Below the pieces are notes generated by a model. That model had not been told where the DNA came from. It made no database searches and was given only the letters and a program-made list of their open reading frames with translations. A stretch of 52,707 nucleotides of DNA from Acidobacteriota bacterium (GTDB lineage: Bacteria; Acidobacteriota; Vicinamibacteria; Vicinamibacterales; UBA8438), in contig VXME01000157.1 of NCBI GenBank assembly GCA_009861545.1, positions 18,735-71,441 of the forward strand, written 5' to 3'. Made by a program: the position numbers and the translations under genes. Of the stretch, positions 9,808-18,731 are shown piece by piece (position 1 is the stretch's first letter; each line of letters begins with the position of its first letter).

Positions 9808-10260
9808 TCAGCGTCGGAGGACCGGCAGGTAGCAGAGCGCGGCGATGAGCAAGTCGTACGTCGCAGAGGCTGCCGGGTACCAGTGCGGGACCATCTCCGG
9901 CGGGAGCAGCCCGGCGCCATGCGCAAGGCCGGCTGCCGCGTGCGCGCCCCAGGCGGCGGCCAGCGCCGTCAGCGCGCGAACCGGTTCCCACGTGGTGACC
10001 AGGGCCGCCACCGCGAAGCAGCCGGCGGCGATGGCCACGACGAGGCCGGCGCCGGGGACGTCGTCGTGCCCGAGGGCGAAGCCGATGGGGACGGCGGCGG
10101 CCAGCGCCAGCAGCAGCGCCGCGAACTGGGCGAGCCGCAACTCGGCTACGAGCCGTTGTCCACTGGTCGGATCCGCGCGCCGGGCGCCGAGCGACAGCCA
10201 CGCGGCGGTCGTCCCGAAGGCGAGAAAGACGACGGCGAACGAGAGTACTGCATCGGTCAC
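9808..10260 (-). CDS. Hypothetical small integral membrane protein
   Basis: Not recognised. About 150 residues with roughly five hydrophobic helices, Ala/Leu/Gly-rich, ending in LLIAALCYLPVLRR. A conserved-looking loop, AGLLPPEMVPHWYPAASATYD, sits before the last helix. The GTG at 10260 is chosen because the open frame upstream is Arg/Pro-rich with no membrane character. An extended -10 (TGC TATACT) about 40 bases upstream supports this start region. Confidence 0.55.
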   Translation of the reverse strand: MTDAVLSFAVVFLAFGTTAAWLSLGARRADPTSGQRLVAELRLAQFAALLLALAAAVPIGFALGHDDVPGAGLVVAIAAGCFAVAALVTTWEPVRALTALAAAWGAHAAAGLAHGAGLLPPEMVPHWYPAASATYDLLIAALCYLPVLRR

Positions 10261-10298
10261 GGGATTCCCGTCGCGGGGCGCGCCGCTGGAGGCTCGCG

Positions 10299-10307
10299 AG
10301 TATAGCA
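10299..10307 (-). promoter_or_regulatory. Extended -10 promoter element
   Basis: On the minus strand the sequence reads TGC TATACT, a close match to the extended -10 consensus TGnTATAAT. It would drive the small membrane protein starting at 10260 with a leader of about 30 nt. No good -35 is visible, as expected for an extended -10 promoter. Confidence 0.45.
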
Positions 10308-10351
10308 GCCGTCTCGGGTAGGCTTGTCGCGCGGGCGGAAGAGGAGGACGC

Positions 10352-11683
10352 GTGGAGAGTATGCACGATGCCCGGCGGATTCGCGCCGCGGCGGCCACGA
10401 CCGCCGTCCTGCTGGCGTTGGCGGCGTTCGCGTTTCAGGAGCTGCTGCCGGGACGCCTGCGGGCGCTGATGGGCATGGCGGCGTTCATCCTCACTGCCAT
10501 CGCCTGCTCGGCGAACGTGGCCGCCATCCGCTGGCGCACCGTCGCCTGGGGAATCGGTCTGCAGGTGTTCCTGGCCGTGGCGATACTGAAGCTCGCGGTC
10601 GGCGGCGTCCGGCCGGGCTACGCCCTGTTCTCCGCGCTGGCCGCCGTCGTCACGCGCTTCCTGGAGTTCACCAGCGTCGGGGCGCAGTTCGTCTTCGGGG
10701 TTCTTGCCGATCCGGTGGCGATGGGGGAGCGGTTCCCCAACGGCCTCGTGCTCGCCTTCTCCGCGTTTCCAATCATCATCTTCGCGTCGTCGGTCTTCAC
10801 CGTGCTCTACCACCTGGGCGTCCTGCAGGCGGCCGTGCGGCTGCTGGCGCGCGTGATGATGCCGCTGATGGGCACCAGCGGGGCGGAGACGCTGTCGGCG
10901 GCGGCCAACGTTTTCATGGGGCAAACGGAGGCGCCGATCATCGTCCGCCCGTACATCGCGCGGATGACGCAGTCGGAGCTGCTCGCGTTGATGACGGGCG
11001 GCCTGGCGACCATCGCCGGCAGCATGTTCGCCATCTACGTCAACCTGGGCGCCGATCCGGTGGCGATGCTGACGACGAGCGTCATGGCGGCGCCCTGCGG
11101 CCTGTATCTGGCCAAGATACTGCTACCGGAGACCGGCGAGCCGGTGACCGCCGGCCGGGTGGTCGTCAATCCGGCGCGGGAGCACGTCAACGTGGTCGAT
11201 GCAGCGGCCGCCGGCGCGTCGAGCGGTATGCAACTTGCCTTCAACGTGACGGCGATGCTGATCGCGTTCCTGGCGTTCATCGCCATGTTCGACTACCTGC
11301 TGGGCTTCCTGCGGCCGGGCCTGTCGATGGCCGGCATCTTCGCGGTGGTCTTTGCGCCGGTCGCCGCGCTCATCGGGACGCCGGCCGGCGACGTGCCGGC
11401 GGTTGCGGATCTGCTCGGCACGAAGCTCGTCACGAACGAGTTCGTCGCCTACCTCAAGCTGAGCGGCGAGTACGCGGACTCGATCAGCGACCGCGCGCGG
11501 TCGCTTTCCGCCTTCGCGCTCACCGGCTTCGCCAACTTCGGCTCGATCGGCATCGTGCTGGGCGGGATCGGCAGCATGGCGCCCGAGCGCCGCGGCGATC
11601 TGGCGCGACTCAGCGCCCGCGCGCTCCTCGCCGGCTTCATGGCGACGCTGATCAACGCTTCGGTGGCGGCCGTCCTGCTCTAG
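10352..11683 (+). CDS. Concentrative nucleoside transporter (CNT/NupC family)
   Basis: Cation-coupled nucleoside uptake permease of the inner membrane. The 443 residues have about ten membrane segments. CNT signatures are present: the gate region VFTVLYHLGVLQ, the substrate-site stretch GQTEAPIIVRPYIARMTQSE, SAAANVFMG and NEFVAYLKLSG, and a second half containing GFANFGSIGI. GTG 10352 is preferred because AGGAGG ends four bases before it; ATG 10361 is the alternative. Coupling ion (Na+ or H+) cannot be told from the sequence by eye. Confidence 0.92.
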   Translation: MESMHDARRIRAAAATTAVLLALAAFAFQELLPGRLRALMGMAAFILTAIACSANVAAIRWRTVAWGIGLQVFLAVAILKLAVGGVRPGYALFSALAAVVTRFLEFTSVGAQFVFGVLADPVAMGERFPNGLVLAFSAFPIIIFASSVFTVLYHLGVLQAAVRLLARVMMPLMGTSGAETLSAAANVFMGQTEAPIIVRPYIARMTQSELLALMTGGLATIAGSMFAIYVNLGADPVAMLTTSVMAAPCGLYLAKILLPETGEPVTAGRVVVNPAREHVNVVDAAAAGASSGMQLAFNVTAMLIAFLAFIAMFDYLLGFLRPGLSMAGIFAVVFAPVAALIGTPAGDVPAVADLLGTKLVTNEFVAYLKLSGEYADSISDRARSLSAFALTGFANFGSIGIVLGGIGSMAPERRGDLARLSARALLAGFMATLINASVAAVLL

Positions 11684-11738
11684 CGCACACCCCCCGGCGG
11701 CGTCGCGTCGGGGCGGCCGGGCGCCGACGACCGGGTTG

Positions 11739-11744
11739 TATGAT
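11739..11744 (+). promoter_or_regulatory. -10 element of a probable leaderless mtnA transcript
   Basis: TATGAT ends eight bases before the mtnA ATG and there is no Shine-Dalgarno sequence, so transcription probably begins at or next to the start codon. No convincing -35 is visible. Confidence 0.45.
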
Positions 11745-11752
11745 TCCCCTCG

Positions 11753-12799
11753 ATGTTGCCGACCGTTGCGTGGAAGGACGACCGCGTCGTCATGGTCGAC
11801 CAGCGCAAGCTGCCCGGCCGGGAGGTCTACGTGGAGCTCCGCACGGCCCGCGAGGTGGCTCGCGCCATCGAGAAGATGGTGATCCGGGGGGCGCCCGCGA
11901 TCGGCGTCGCCGCGGCGATGGGGCTGGCGCTCGGCGTGACGAAGAGCCGGGCGAAAGGGAGCGCGGCGCTGGCCGCCGAGTTCTACCGGTTGTGCGACAC
12001 GATGGCCGCGACGCGCCCGACGGCGGTGAATCTCTTCTGGGCGATAGACCGCATGAAGGGGGTGTTCTCCGCCGCGGCGCGGGCCGGGCGGTCGCCGGCG
12101 GAGATCAGCGCGATCCTGGTGGCCGAAGCCGCGCGCATCCACGACGAGGACGTCGCTTGCTGCAGGGCGCTCGGGGCGCACGGCGCTGCGCTGCTGCCCG
12201 ACGACGGCCGCGTGCTGACGCACTGCAACGCCGGCGCGCTGGCGACCGGCGGCTACGGAACCGCGCTCGGGGTGATACGGGCGGCGGTGGAGGGGGGCAA
12301 GCGGATCGCCGTCTACGCCGACGAGACCCGGCCGTTCCTGCAGGGCAGCCGGCTGACCGCCTGGGAGCTGCTGCGGGACGGCATCGATACGACGATCGTG
12401 ACCGACGGGATGGCCGGCTCCCTCTTCAGCGGCGGCACGATCGACGCGGTGGTGGTCGGCGCCGACCGCATTGCCGCGAACGGAGACGTCGCCAACAAGA
12501 TAGGCACCTATACCGTGGCCGTGCTCGCCCGTGAGCACGAGGTGCCGTTCTATGTCGCCGCGCCGACGTCGACGATAGACTTGGCGACCGCCGACGGCGG
12601 CGGCATCCCCATAGAGGAACGGAACAGTCGGGAGGTCACCCACGTCGGATCTTCCCGCGTCGCTCCCGAGGGCGCGGGCGTCTGGAATCCGGCCTTCGAC
12701 GTCACTCCGCACCGTTTCGTGGCCGGCATCATCACGGAGCGCGGCATCTGTCGTCCGCCCTACGGCGAGAGTCTGGCCGCGGCCTGCGTCGGGGCCTGA
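11753..12799 (+). CDS. mtnA: S-methyl-5-thioribose-1-phosphate isomerase
   Basis: Methionine salvage enzyme converting methylthioribose-1-phosphate to methylthioribulose-1-phosphate, of the eIF2B-like fold. The 348 residues match the family length. Signatures are [13 protein letters not shown] near residue 45, the catalytic-cysteine region [19 protein letters not shown] and [18 protein letters not shown] containing the catalytic Asp. The rest of the salvage pathway is not in this window. tsaD follows after 14 bases and may be co-transcribed. Confidence 0.96.
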   Translation: MLPTVAWKDDRVVMVDQRKLPGREVYVELRTAREVARAIEKMVIRGAPAIGVAAAMGLALGVTKSRAKGSAALAAEFYRLCDTMAATRPTAVNLFWAIDRMKGVFSAAARAGRSPAEISAILVAEAARIHDEDVACCRALGAHGAALLPDDGRVLTHCNAGALATGGYGTALGVIRAAVEGGKRIAVYADETRPFLQGSRLTAWELLRDGIDTTIVTDGMAGSLFSGGTIDAVVVGADRIAANGDVANKIGTYTVAVLAREHEVPFYVAAPTSTIDLATADGGGIPIEERNSREVTHVGSSRVAPEGAGVWNPAFDVTPHRFVAGIITERGICRPPYGESLAAACVGA

Positions 12800-12813
12800 A
12801 TCGAGTCGACCCG

Positions 12814-13944
12814 ATGGATGTTCTCGCCATCGAGACCTCGTGCGACGAGACGGCCGCGGCGGTCGTGGCGGACTCCGGCGACCCGGCGCGGCCCTGGACC
12901 GTGCGGTCCAACGTGGTCGCCTCGCAGGCGGAAATCCACCGCGAATGGGGCGGCGTGGTGCCCGAGCTCGCGTCCCGGCAGCACGTGCGCGACATCTGCG
13001 GCGTGGTGGAACGCGCGCTCGGGGATGCCGGCGCGGACTGGCCCGACATCGACGCCGTCGCGGTGACGCAGGGGCCCGGCCTCGTCGGCTCGCTGCTGGT
13101 GGGCGTCGCCTTCGCCAAGGCGCTGGCCGTATCGCTCGACCTGCCGCTGGTCCCGGTGCAGCACTTGGCCGGGCACATCGAATCGCTCGTGGTGGAGGGC
13201 GGCCGGATGCCGCTGCCGGCGGTGGTGCTGGTCGTCTCGGGAGGTCACACCAACCTGTACCTGACGACCGCGGCGGGCGCGGAGGGACTGTCGCATCGCC
13301 TGATCGGCCGTACGCGCGACGACGCCGCCGGCGAGGCCTACGACAAGGTCGCCTCGCTTCTGGGCCTCGACTATCCCGGCGGGCCGGTCATCGATCGCAT
13401 CGCGCGCACCGGCGACGACCGCGCCGTCGATTTTCCTTTCGCCAGGATGACCCACGACGACCGCAACGCCGGTCCGGCGATGGTCCGGCCGGCCGGTCTG
13501 GCCGAGACCCGCAGCGGCCGGCAGCTCGAGTTCAGCTTCAGCGGGCTGAAGACGGCGGTCAAACGTCACGTGCAACGGCGGCGCGCCGCGCTCGCCTGCG
13601 ACGGCAGGCTGCCGGAGGAAGAGACCGCGGGCATCTGCGCCAGCTTCCAGCGGGTGGTGGTGAGGACGCTGCTCGACCGGACTTTCCTCGCGGCGCGCCG
13701 TTTCGGGGCGCACAGCGTCGGCATCTCCGGCGGGGTGTCGGCCAACGCCAGGCTGCGGGCGGACGCCGCGGCGCGGGCGGCACGCGCGGGGCTGCCCCTG
13801 TTTCTGCCGTCGCTGGCGCTGGCGACCGACAACGCCGCGATGATCGGCGCGGCGGGGTTGCGGCGGCTGCACGCCGGCGTCACCGCGCCGCTCGACCTCA
13901 ACGCGAAGGCGTCGCTGCCGCTGGACGACGGGCCCGGCGTGTAG
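12814..13944 (+). CDS. tsaD: tRNA N6-adenosine threonylcarbamoyltransferase TsaD
   Basis: Catalytic subunit that transfers threonylcarbamoyl to A37 of ANN-decoding tRNAs. At 376 residues it is slightly longer than usual. The N terminus (VLAIETSCDETAAAVV) and the metal-binding HLAGH (H117, H121) are intact, as are the ASKH-fold motifs VSGGHTNLYL and GISGGVSANARLR. Partners TsaB, TsaC and TsaE are not seen here. It is 14 bases downstream of mtnA. Confidence 0.97.
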   Translation: MDVLAIETSCDETAAAVVADSGDPARPWTVRSNVVASQAEIHREWGGVVPELASRQHVRDICGVVERALGDAGADWPDIDAVAVTQGPGLVGSLLVGVAFAKALAVSLDLPLVPVQHLAGHIESLVVEGGRMPLPAVVLVVSGGHTNLYLTTAAGAEGLSHRLIGRTRDDAAGEAYDKVASLLGLDYPGGPVIDRIARTGDDRAVDFPFARMTHDDRNAGPAMVRPAGLAETRSGRQLEFSFSGLKTAVKRHVQRRRAALACDGRLPEEETAGICASFQRVVVRTLLDRTFLAARRFGAHSVGISGGVSANARLRADAAARAARAGLPLFLPSLALATDNAAMIGAAGLRRLHAGVTAPLDLNAKASLPLDDGPGV

Positions 13945-14007
13945 CGCGAGCCGGCGCATCCGGCCGGAGAGGCCGCCTGTCGCTGCCGCGTTTCGTCCCG
14001 GGCGCGG

Positions 14008-14013
14008 TAGAGT
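14008..14013 (+). promoter_or_regulatory. -10 element of a probable leaderless symporter transcript
   Basis: TAGAGT ends seven bases before the ATG at 14021, with no Shine-Dalgarno between them. The geometry puts the transcription start on the start codon. Confidence 0.4.
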
Positions 14014-14020
14014 AGACGCC

Positions 14021-15367
14021 ATGGCTTGGCATCAGCAGACACACTGGCGGATCCTCATCGCGCTGGGACTCGGCATCGTCTACGGCATCATCGCGGCGCT
14101 CGCCGGCTGGGGCGGGTTCACCGGCGACTGGATCGCGCCTTTCGGGACGATCTTCATGCGCCTGCTGCTCCTGATCGCCGTTCCCCTGGTGTTGGCGTCG
14201 CTCGTCACGGGCGTCGCGTCCCTGGCCGATCTGCAGAAGCTGTCCCGGATCGGGGGCAAGACGATCGCGGTTTATCTGGCTACCACCCTGGTGGCCCTGC
14301 TCATCGGTCTCGTCCTGGTGAACGTCATTCAGCCGGGGGGGTCGATACCGGAGAGCCTCCGTGCGAGTCTCCAGGAAACCTATCGGGGAGATCTGGCCGA
14401 CCGGCAGGCGGCGATCGACCAGGCGATGGACGCCGGACCGCTGCAGCCGCTCGTCGACATGGTGCCCGAGAACATCCTGGGCGCGGCCACGAACAACCGC
14501 GCCATGCTCAGCGTTGTCTTCGTGGCCTTCCTCTTCGGCGTGGCGCTCATGCAGATTCCCCGGCCGCGGGCGCAGCCGCTCCTCGACCTGTTCGAGAGCC
14601 TCAACGCCGCCATCATCGCGATCGTGGGGCTCATCCTGAAGGTCGCACCGATAGGAGTATTCGCGCTGATCGCGGGAACCATCACGACGGTGGCGGGCGA
14701 CGACCCGGCCGACGTGGCGCAGCTTCTCGGCGCGCTCGGCCTCTACAGCTTCACGGTGCTCCTCGGCCTGGCCATCCACGCCTTCCTGACCTATCCCATG
14801 CTGCTGCAGTTCCTCACGCCCATCACGCCGGTGCGTTTCCTGCGCGGCATCGTGCCGGCGCAGCTCGTGGCCTTCTCCACCTCGTCGAGCGCGGCGACCC
14901 TGCCGGTGACCATGGAAAAGGCCGAGCACGACCTGGGGGTGTCTGAGGAGGTCGCCTCGTTCGCGCTGCCGCTCGGGGCCACCATCAACATGGACGGCAC
15001 CGCCGTGTACATGTCGGTGGCGGCCGTCTTCATCGCGCAGACTCTCGGCATTCCGCTCGATATCGGGGCGCAGGCGACGATCGTCTTCACCGCGATGCTG
15101 GCGTCGATCGGGACCGCCGCGGTGCCGAGCGCCGGCATCGTGATGCTGGTCATCGTCCTCGAGGCGATCGGCGTGCCCCCGGCCGGTATCGCCCTCATCT
15201 TCGGCGTGGACCGGATCCTCGACATGTGCCGCACGGCGACGAACATCACCGGCGACGCGGCCGTCGCGACGGTCGTGGCCGCGAGCGAGGGGCAGTTGCG
15301 CCCGACCGCCCTCAATGGTCTCGCCGGCGCGGCGGCCGGCGGTGCATCTGCCGGGGCCGGATCATGA
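14021..15367 (+). CDS. Dicarboxylate/amino acid:cation symporter (DAACS family)
   Basis: Secondary transporter for C4-dicarboxylates or glutamate/aspartate, driven by Na+ or H+. The 448 residues have about eight membrane segments and two re-entrant hairpins. Family signatures are the serine-rich hairpin AFSTSSSAATLPVTM, the ion-site motif GATINMDGTAVYM, the second hairpin AAVPSAGIVMLVIVLEA and DRILDMCRTATNITGDA, where Arg and Asn contact substrate in GltPh-type proteins. Its stop overlaps the HD gene by ATGA. Confidence 0.94.
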   Translation: MAWHQQTHWRILIALGLGIVYGIIAALAGWGGFTGDWIAPFGTIFMRLLLLIAVPLVLASLVTGVASLADLQKLSRIGGKTIAVYLATTLVALLIGLVLVNVIQPGGSIPESLRASLQETYRGDLADRQAAIDQAMDAGPLQPLVDMVPENILGAATNNRAMLSVVFVAFLFGVALMQIPRPRAQPLLDLFESLNAAIIAIVGLILKVAPIGVFALIAGTITTVAGDDPADVAQLLGALGLYSFTVLLGLAIHAFLTYPMLLQFLTPITPVRFLRGIVPAQLVAFSTSSSAATLPVTMEKAEHDLGVSEEVASFALPLGATINMDGTAVYMSVAAVFIAQTLGIPLDIGAQATIVFTAMLASIGTAAVPSAGIVMLVIVLEAIGVPPAGIALIFGVDRILDMCRTATNITGDAAVATVVAASEGQLRPTALNGLAGAAAGGASAGAGS

Positions 15368-15933
15368 CGCCGACGCGTGCCGATGCCTGGGCGCTGCTGA
15401 CCGAGTTCACTGCCGGTGACAGCTTGCGGAAACACGCGCTGGCCGTCGAAGCCGCGGTCCGCGGCTACGCCCGCCGGTTCGGCGAGGACGAGGAGGCGTG
15501 GGGCATCGTCGGCCTGATTCACGATTTCGACTACGAGCGGTGGCCCGATGCGAAGGATCATCCCTTCCGCGGCAGCGAGATCCTGCGCGAGCGGGGCTGG
15601 CCGGAGTACATGATCCGCGCCATCCTCTCGCACGCCGACTACAGCGGCGTCCCGCGGGAGTCGCGGCTGGAGCACACGCTCTTCGCCTGCGACGAGCTGG
15701 CCGGCTTCATCACCGCGGCAGCGCTCGTGCGGCCCACGAAGAGCGTCCTCGATCTGGAGGCGCGCTCCGTGAAGAAGCGCATGAAGGACAAGGCGTTCGC
15801 CCGCGCGGTCAGCCGCGACGACCTGCGCCTGGGGGCCGACGAGCTCGGGTTGCCTCTCGACGAGCACATCGCCAACGTCATCGGTTTCCTGCGCGCGGAG
15901 GCGGACGCGCTGGGCCTGCGGGGCTCGCTGTGA
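15364..15933 (+). CDS. HD-domain metal-dependent phosphohydrolase-like protein
   Basis: 189 residues. Metal-binding HD superfamily residues are visible: a first His in SLRKHALAVEAA, the HD pair in IVGLIHDFDYERWPDAKDHP and a later His in ILSHADYSGVPR. The family contains nucleotide phosphohydrolases and often annotates only as HDIG-type predicted hydrolase. The substrate is unknown. It is translationally coupled to the symporter (ATGA overlap), which makes an accessory role possible but unproven. Confidence 0.85.
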   Translation: MTPTRADAWALLTEFTAGDSLRKHALAVEAAVRGYARRFGEDEEAWGIVGLIHDFDYERWPDAKDHPFRGSEILRERGWPEYMIRAILSHADYSGVPRESRLEHTLFACDELAGFITAAALVRPTKSVLDLEARSVKKRMKDKAFARAVSRDDLRLGADELGLPLDEHIANVIGFLRAEADALGLRGSL

Positions 15934-15977
15934 CCCCGGCGCGGGGCGGCCGCAGAACCTGCACGGCGCCCATTCCG

Positions 15978-15983
15978 TATAGT
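15978..15983 (+). promoter_or_regulatory. -10 element upstream of the ABC operon
   Basis: TATAGT ends eight bases before the GTG at 15992 and no ribosome-binding site lies between them. This fits a leaderless transcript beginning at the start codon of the first ABC ATPase. Confidence 0.5.
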
Positions 15984-15991
15984 CGTTCGAC

Positions 15992-16969
15992 GTGGACGCG
16001 ACGACGCAGGATGCGGTGACGGAGGCCGGGGCGGCAGGTCGGGGAGACGACGCCCCGCCGGTGGCCCGGCTCGCGGCGGTCACCGTCTCCTATGGTCGGC
16101 GCCACGCCCTGCAGAGCGTCGACGCGGTCTTTCCGTCCGGTGCGGTCGGGTTGCTCGGCCCGAACGGCGCCGGCAAGAGCACGTTGCTCAAGGCGTTGCT
16201 CGGATTCGTCCGTCCGGACGGCGGCCGGATGCAGGTGCTCGGCATGGACGTCGTCGATCGCCCGCTCGACATCCGGGCGCGGCTCGGCTACATGCCCGAG
16301 TCGGACGCCCACATTCCGGGCGTCAACGCGGTCACCTTCGTCGCCTACTGCGGGCGGCTTGCGGGGCTGCCGGCGGCCGACGCGATGCAGCGCGCGCATG
16401 CCGTGCTGCAGTACGTCGGGCTCGGCGAGGCGCGCTACCGCGCGGTCGACACCTACTCGACCGGCATGAAGCAGCGCATCAAGCTGGCGCAGGCGCTCGT
16501 GCACGATCCGGATCTGCTGTTCCTCGACGAGCCGACCAACGGCATGGATCCGCGGGGACGCGAGGAGATGCTCGCGCTGATTCGGGATCTGGCGCAGCGC
16601 AAGGGCGTCAACGTCATCGTCTCGTCCCACGTGCTGCCGGACGTGGAGACGGCGTGCGAGCGGGTCGTCGTTCTGCACCAGGGGCGCGTGGTCGCGCAGG
16701 GGCCGATCGCCGAGTTGAAGGGGCGGAGCCGCCGGGCCTTCGAGCTCCGCGTGAAGGGTGACGTCGCACGTTTCGTGAGCGGCCTCCGCGACGCGGGCGT
16801 CGAGTGCCACGACACGGACGAAGACGTGATGCGCGTGTTGATCGGCGAGGACCGGGGCGCACGGGATCTGTTCGCACTCGCGGTGCGCCACGACGTGCAG
16901 GTGCGGCATCTGCGTCCCAGCGTGCAGACCCTGGAGGACGTCTTCGCGAAGGCGATCGGCGAGTCCTGA
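15992..16969 (+). CDS. ABC transporter ATP-binding protein (first pair)
   Basis: Cytoplasmic ATPase of an ABC-2-type system. The 325 residues carry Walker A GPNGAGKST, a degenerate ABC signature YSTGMKQR (normally LSGGQ-like, but this form is common in ABC-2 ATPases), Walker B DLLFLDEPTNGMDP and the H-loop VSSHVLPDVE. A 25-residue Asp/Ala-rich leader precedes the domain if the GTG at 15992 is used. It overlaps the next permease by TGATG, the first of three such overlaps in the four-gene cluster. Substrate unknown. Confidence 0.92.
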   Translation: MDATTQDAVTEAGAAGRGDDAPPVARLAAVTVSYGRRHALQSVDAVFPSGAVGLLGPNGAGKSTLLKALLGFVRPDGGRMQVLGMDVVDRPLDIRARLGYMPESDAHIPGVNAVTFVAYCGRLAGLPAADAMQRAHAVLQYVGLGEARYRAVDTYSTGMKQRIKLAQALVHDPDLLFLDEPTNGMDPRGREEMLALIRDLAQRKGVNVIVSSHVLPDVETACERVVVLHQGRVVAQGPIAELKGRSRRAFELRVKGDVARFVSGLRDAGVECHDTDEDVMRVLIGEDRGARDLFALAVRHDVQVRHLRPSVQTLEDVFAKAIGES

Positions 16970-17808
16970 TGCCCATTCACGATCACGGTTACGCCCGCTA
17001 CCAGGGAACGCGCACCCCGCCCGGCCGGGCCTGGGCCGTCATCGCCGGCGCCGGCATCCGCGGCATGCTCTCGTCGCGCCCGTTCCTGCTCGTCCTGCTG
17101 TTCGCGTGGCTGCAGTTCTTCGTGCGTGCGGTCCTGCTGTACCTGGCCGCCAACGTGCCGCAGGCCGACGTCATCGCGCCGTCGCCGGCGACCTTCCGCG
17201 AGTTCTTCGATCAGCAGGGGTTCTTCGTCTTCGTGGTGGCCGTCTATGTCGGCGCCGGGCTGCTCGCCAACGACCGGCGGGCGAACGCGCTGCAGATCTA
17301 CCTGTCCAAGCCGTTGACGCGGATCGAGTACATCGCGGGCAAGCTCGCCGTCGTGATGGCGTTCCTGGCGTTCGTGACCTGGGTGCCGGCGCTGCTGCTG
17401 CTGGGACTTCAGGCGATGTTCACCGGCAGCCTGGCGTTCGTGCGGGAGCACGCGTTCCTGATCCCGGCGATCACCCTCTTCGGATTCCTGCAGGTGCTGC
17501 TGGCTTCGATCACGATGCTGGCGCTGTCGTCGCTCTCGACCAGCGCGCGCTACGTCGGGATGCTCTATGCCGGGGCCGTGATCTTCAGCGAGGCGGTGTT
17601 CCAGACGCTGCGCGGCGTCACCGGCGGCACCGGGCTGTCCTGGGTGTCGTTCAGCGCGAGCCTCGCGCAGGTGGGGGACGTCATCTTTCGCGCCGAGCCG
17701 CGCTACGACACCCCGTGGGGCGTCTCGCTGCTGGCCGTCGCGTCCGTGATCGCGCTGTCGGCCTGGGTGCTCGCCCGGCGCGTGCGGGGCGTGGAGATCG
17801 TCACGTGA
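16969..17808 (+). CDS. ABC-2 type transporter permease (first pair)
   Basis: 279 residues with about six membrane segments. The topology is that of ABC-2 permeases: a first segment (FLLVLLFAWLQFFVRAVLLYL), the loop DRRANALQIYLSKPLTRIEYIAGK (family motif: returnable-subdomain SKPLTRxEyxxGK), then four to five more helices. It pairs with the ATPase just upstream. Cargo cannot be deduced; similar cassettes serve drug, lipid or copper-related export or complex biogenesis. Confidence 0.88.
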   Translation: MPIHDHGYARYQGTRTPPGRAWAVIAGAGIRGMLSSRPFLLVLLFAWLQFFVRAVLLYLAANVPQADVIAPSPATFREFFDQQGFFVFVVAVYVGAGLLANDRRANALQIYLSKPLTRIEYIAGKLAVVMAFLAFVTWVPALLLLGLQAMFTGSLAFVREHAFLIPAITLFGFLQVLLASITMLALSSLSTSARYVGMLYAGAVIFSEAVFQTLRGVTGGTGLSWVSFSASLAQVGDVIFRAEPRYDTPWGVSLLAVASVIALSAWVLARRVRGVEIVT

Positions 17809-18731
17809 GCCGGCCGGTGGTCGTCGCCGACCGGATGTCGAAGTGGTACGGGCAGGTGATCGGTCTCAACGACGTGACCGTCTCGATCCCGCCGGGCATC
17901 AGCGGGCTGCTCGGACCCAACGGCGCCGGCAAGTCGACCTTGCTGAAGCTCGTCACCGGCCAGCTCAAGCCGAGCAAGGGGCACGTGGAGGTGCTCGGCG
18001 AGCCGGTCTGGGGCAATCCGGGGACCTACCGGCGCATCGGCTACTGCCCGGATCACGACGCGTTCTACGAGCGGTTCACCGGGCGGGAATGGCTGACGGC
18101 GCTGCTCGGTCTCAGCGGGTTCGAGGGCGACCGGGCCGCCGGCGCCGCCGAACGCGCCCTCGAAACGGTCGGGCTCACGACCGCCGCCGACCGGAAGATC
18201 GGCGGCTACAGCAAGGGCATGCGGCAGCGGATCAAGCTGGCGCAGGCGATCGCGCACGAGCCGGAGCTGCTGGTGCTGGACGAGCCTCTGGCCGGGCTCG
18301 ACCCGATCGGGCGCCGCCGCGTAATCGACGTAATCAAGGCGTGGAGCCGCGACGGCCGCAGCGTCGTCGTCTCCAGCCACGTCCTGCACGAGATCGAGTT
18401 GATGACCTCCAACATCCTGCTGCTGCACAACGGGCGCATCCTGGCGGAGGGGAACGTGCACCGGATTCGCGAGCTGATCGACGAGCATCCGCACACCGTA
18501 CGCATCACGGCGGACGATCCCCGGCGGCTCGCGCGCCATCTGCTCGGCTACCCGCACGTCATCGCCATGCAGTTGCAGGACGGCGCCGTGGTCGCGCAGA
18601 CGAGCCGGCCGGACGCCTTCTACAGCGAGCTCACTTCGCTGGCGGCGGGCGACGAGGCCGGCGCCGTGCGAGAGGTCACATCGCCGGACGACAATCTGCA
18701 GGCGGTCTTCTCCTATCTGGTCGAGCACTGA
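17805..18731 (+). CDS. ABC transporter ATP-binding protein (second pair)
   Basis: 308 residues, a second ATPase of the same type. It has Walker A GPNGAGKST, signature YSKGMRQR, Walker B LLVLDEPLAGLDP and H-loop VSSHVLHEIE. A C-terminal domain of about 80 residues (TVRITADDPRRLARHLLGYP) follows. The GTG start overlaps the stop of the permease (GTGA). It resembles the first ATPase of the cluster and probably arose by duplication of the ATPase/permease pair. Confidence 0.92.
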   Translation: MSRPVVVADRMSKWYGQVIGLNDVTVSIPPGISGLLGPNGAGKSTLLKLVTGQLKPSKGHVEVLGEPVWGNPGTYRRIGYCPDHDAFYERFTGREWLTALLGLSGFEGDRAAGAAERALETVGLTTAADRKIGGYSKGMRQRIKLAQAIAHEPELLVLDEPLAGLDPIGRRRVIDVIKAWSRDGRSVVVSSHVLHEIELMTSNILLLHNGRILAEGNVHRIRELIDEHPHTVRITADDPRRLARHLLGYPHVIAMQLQDGAVVAQTSRPDAFYSELTSLAAGDEAGAVREVTSPDDNLQAVFSYLVEH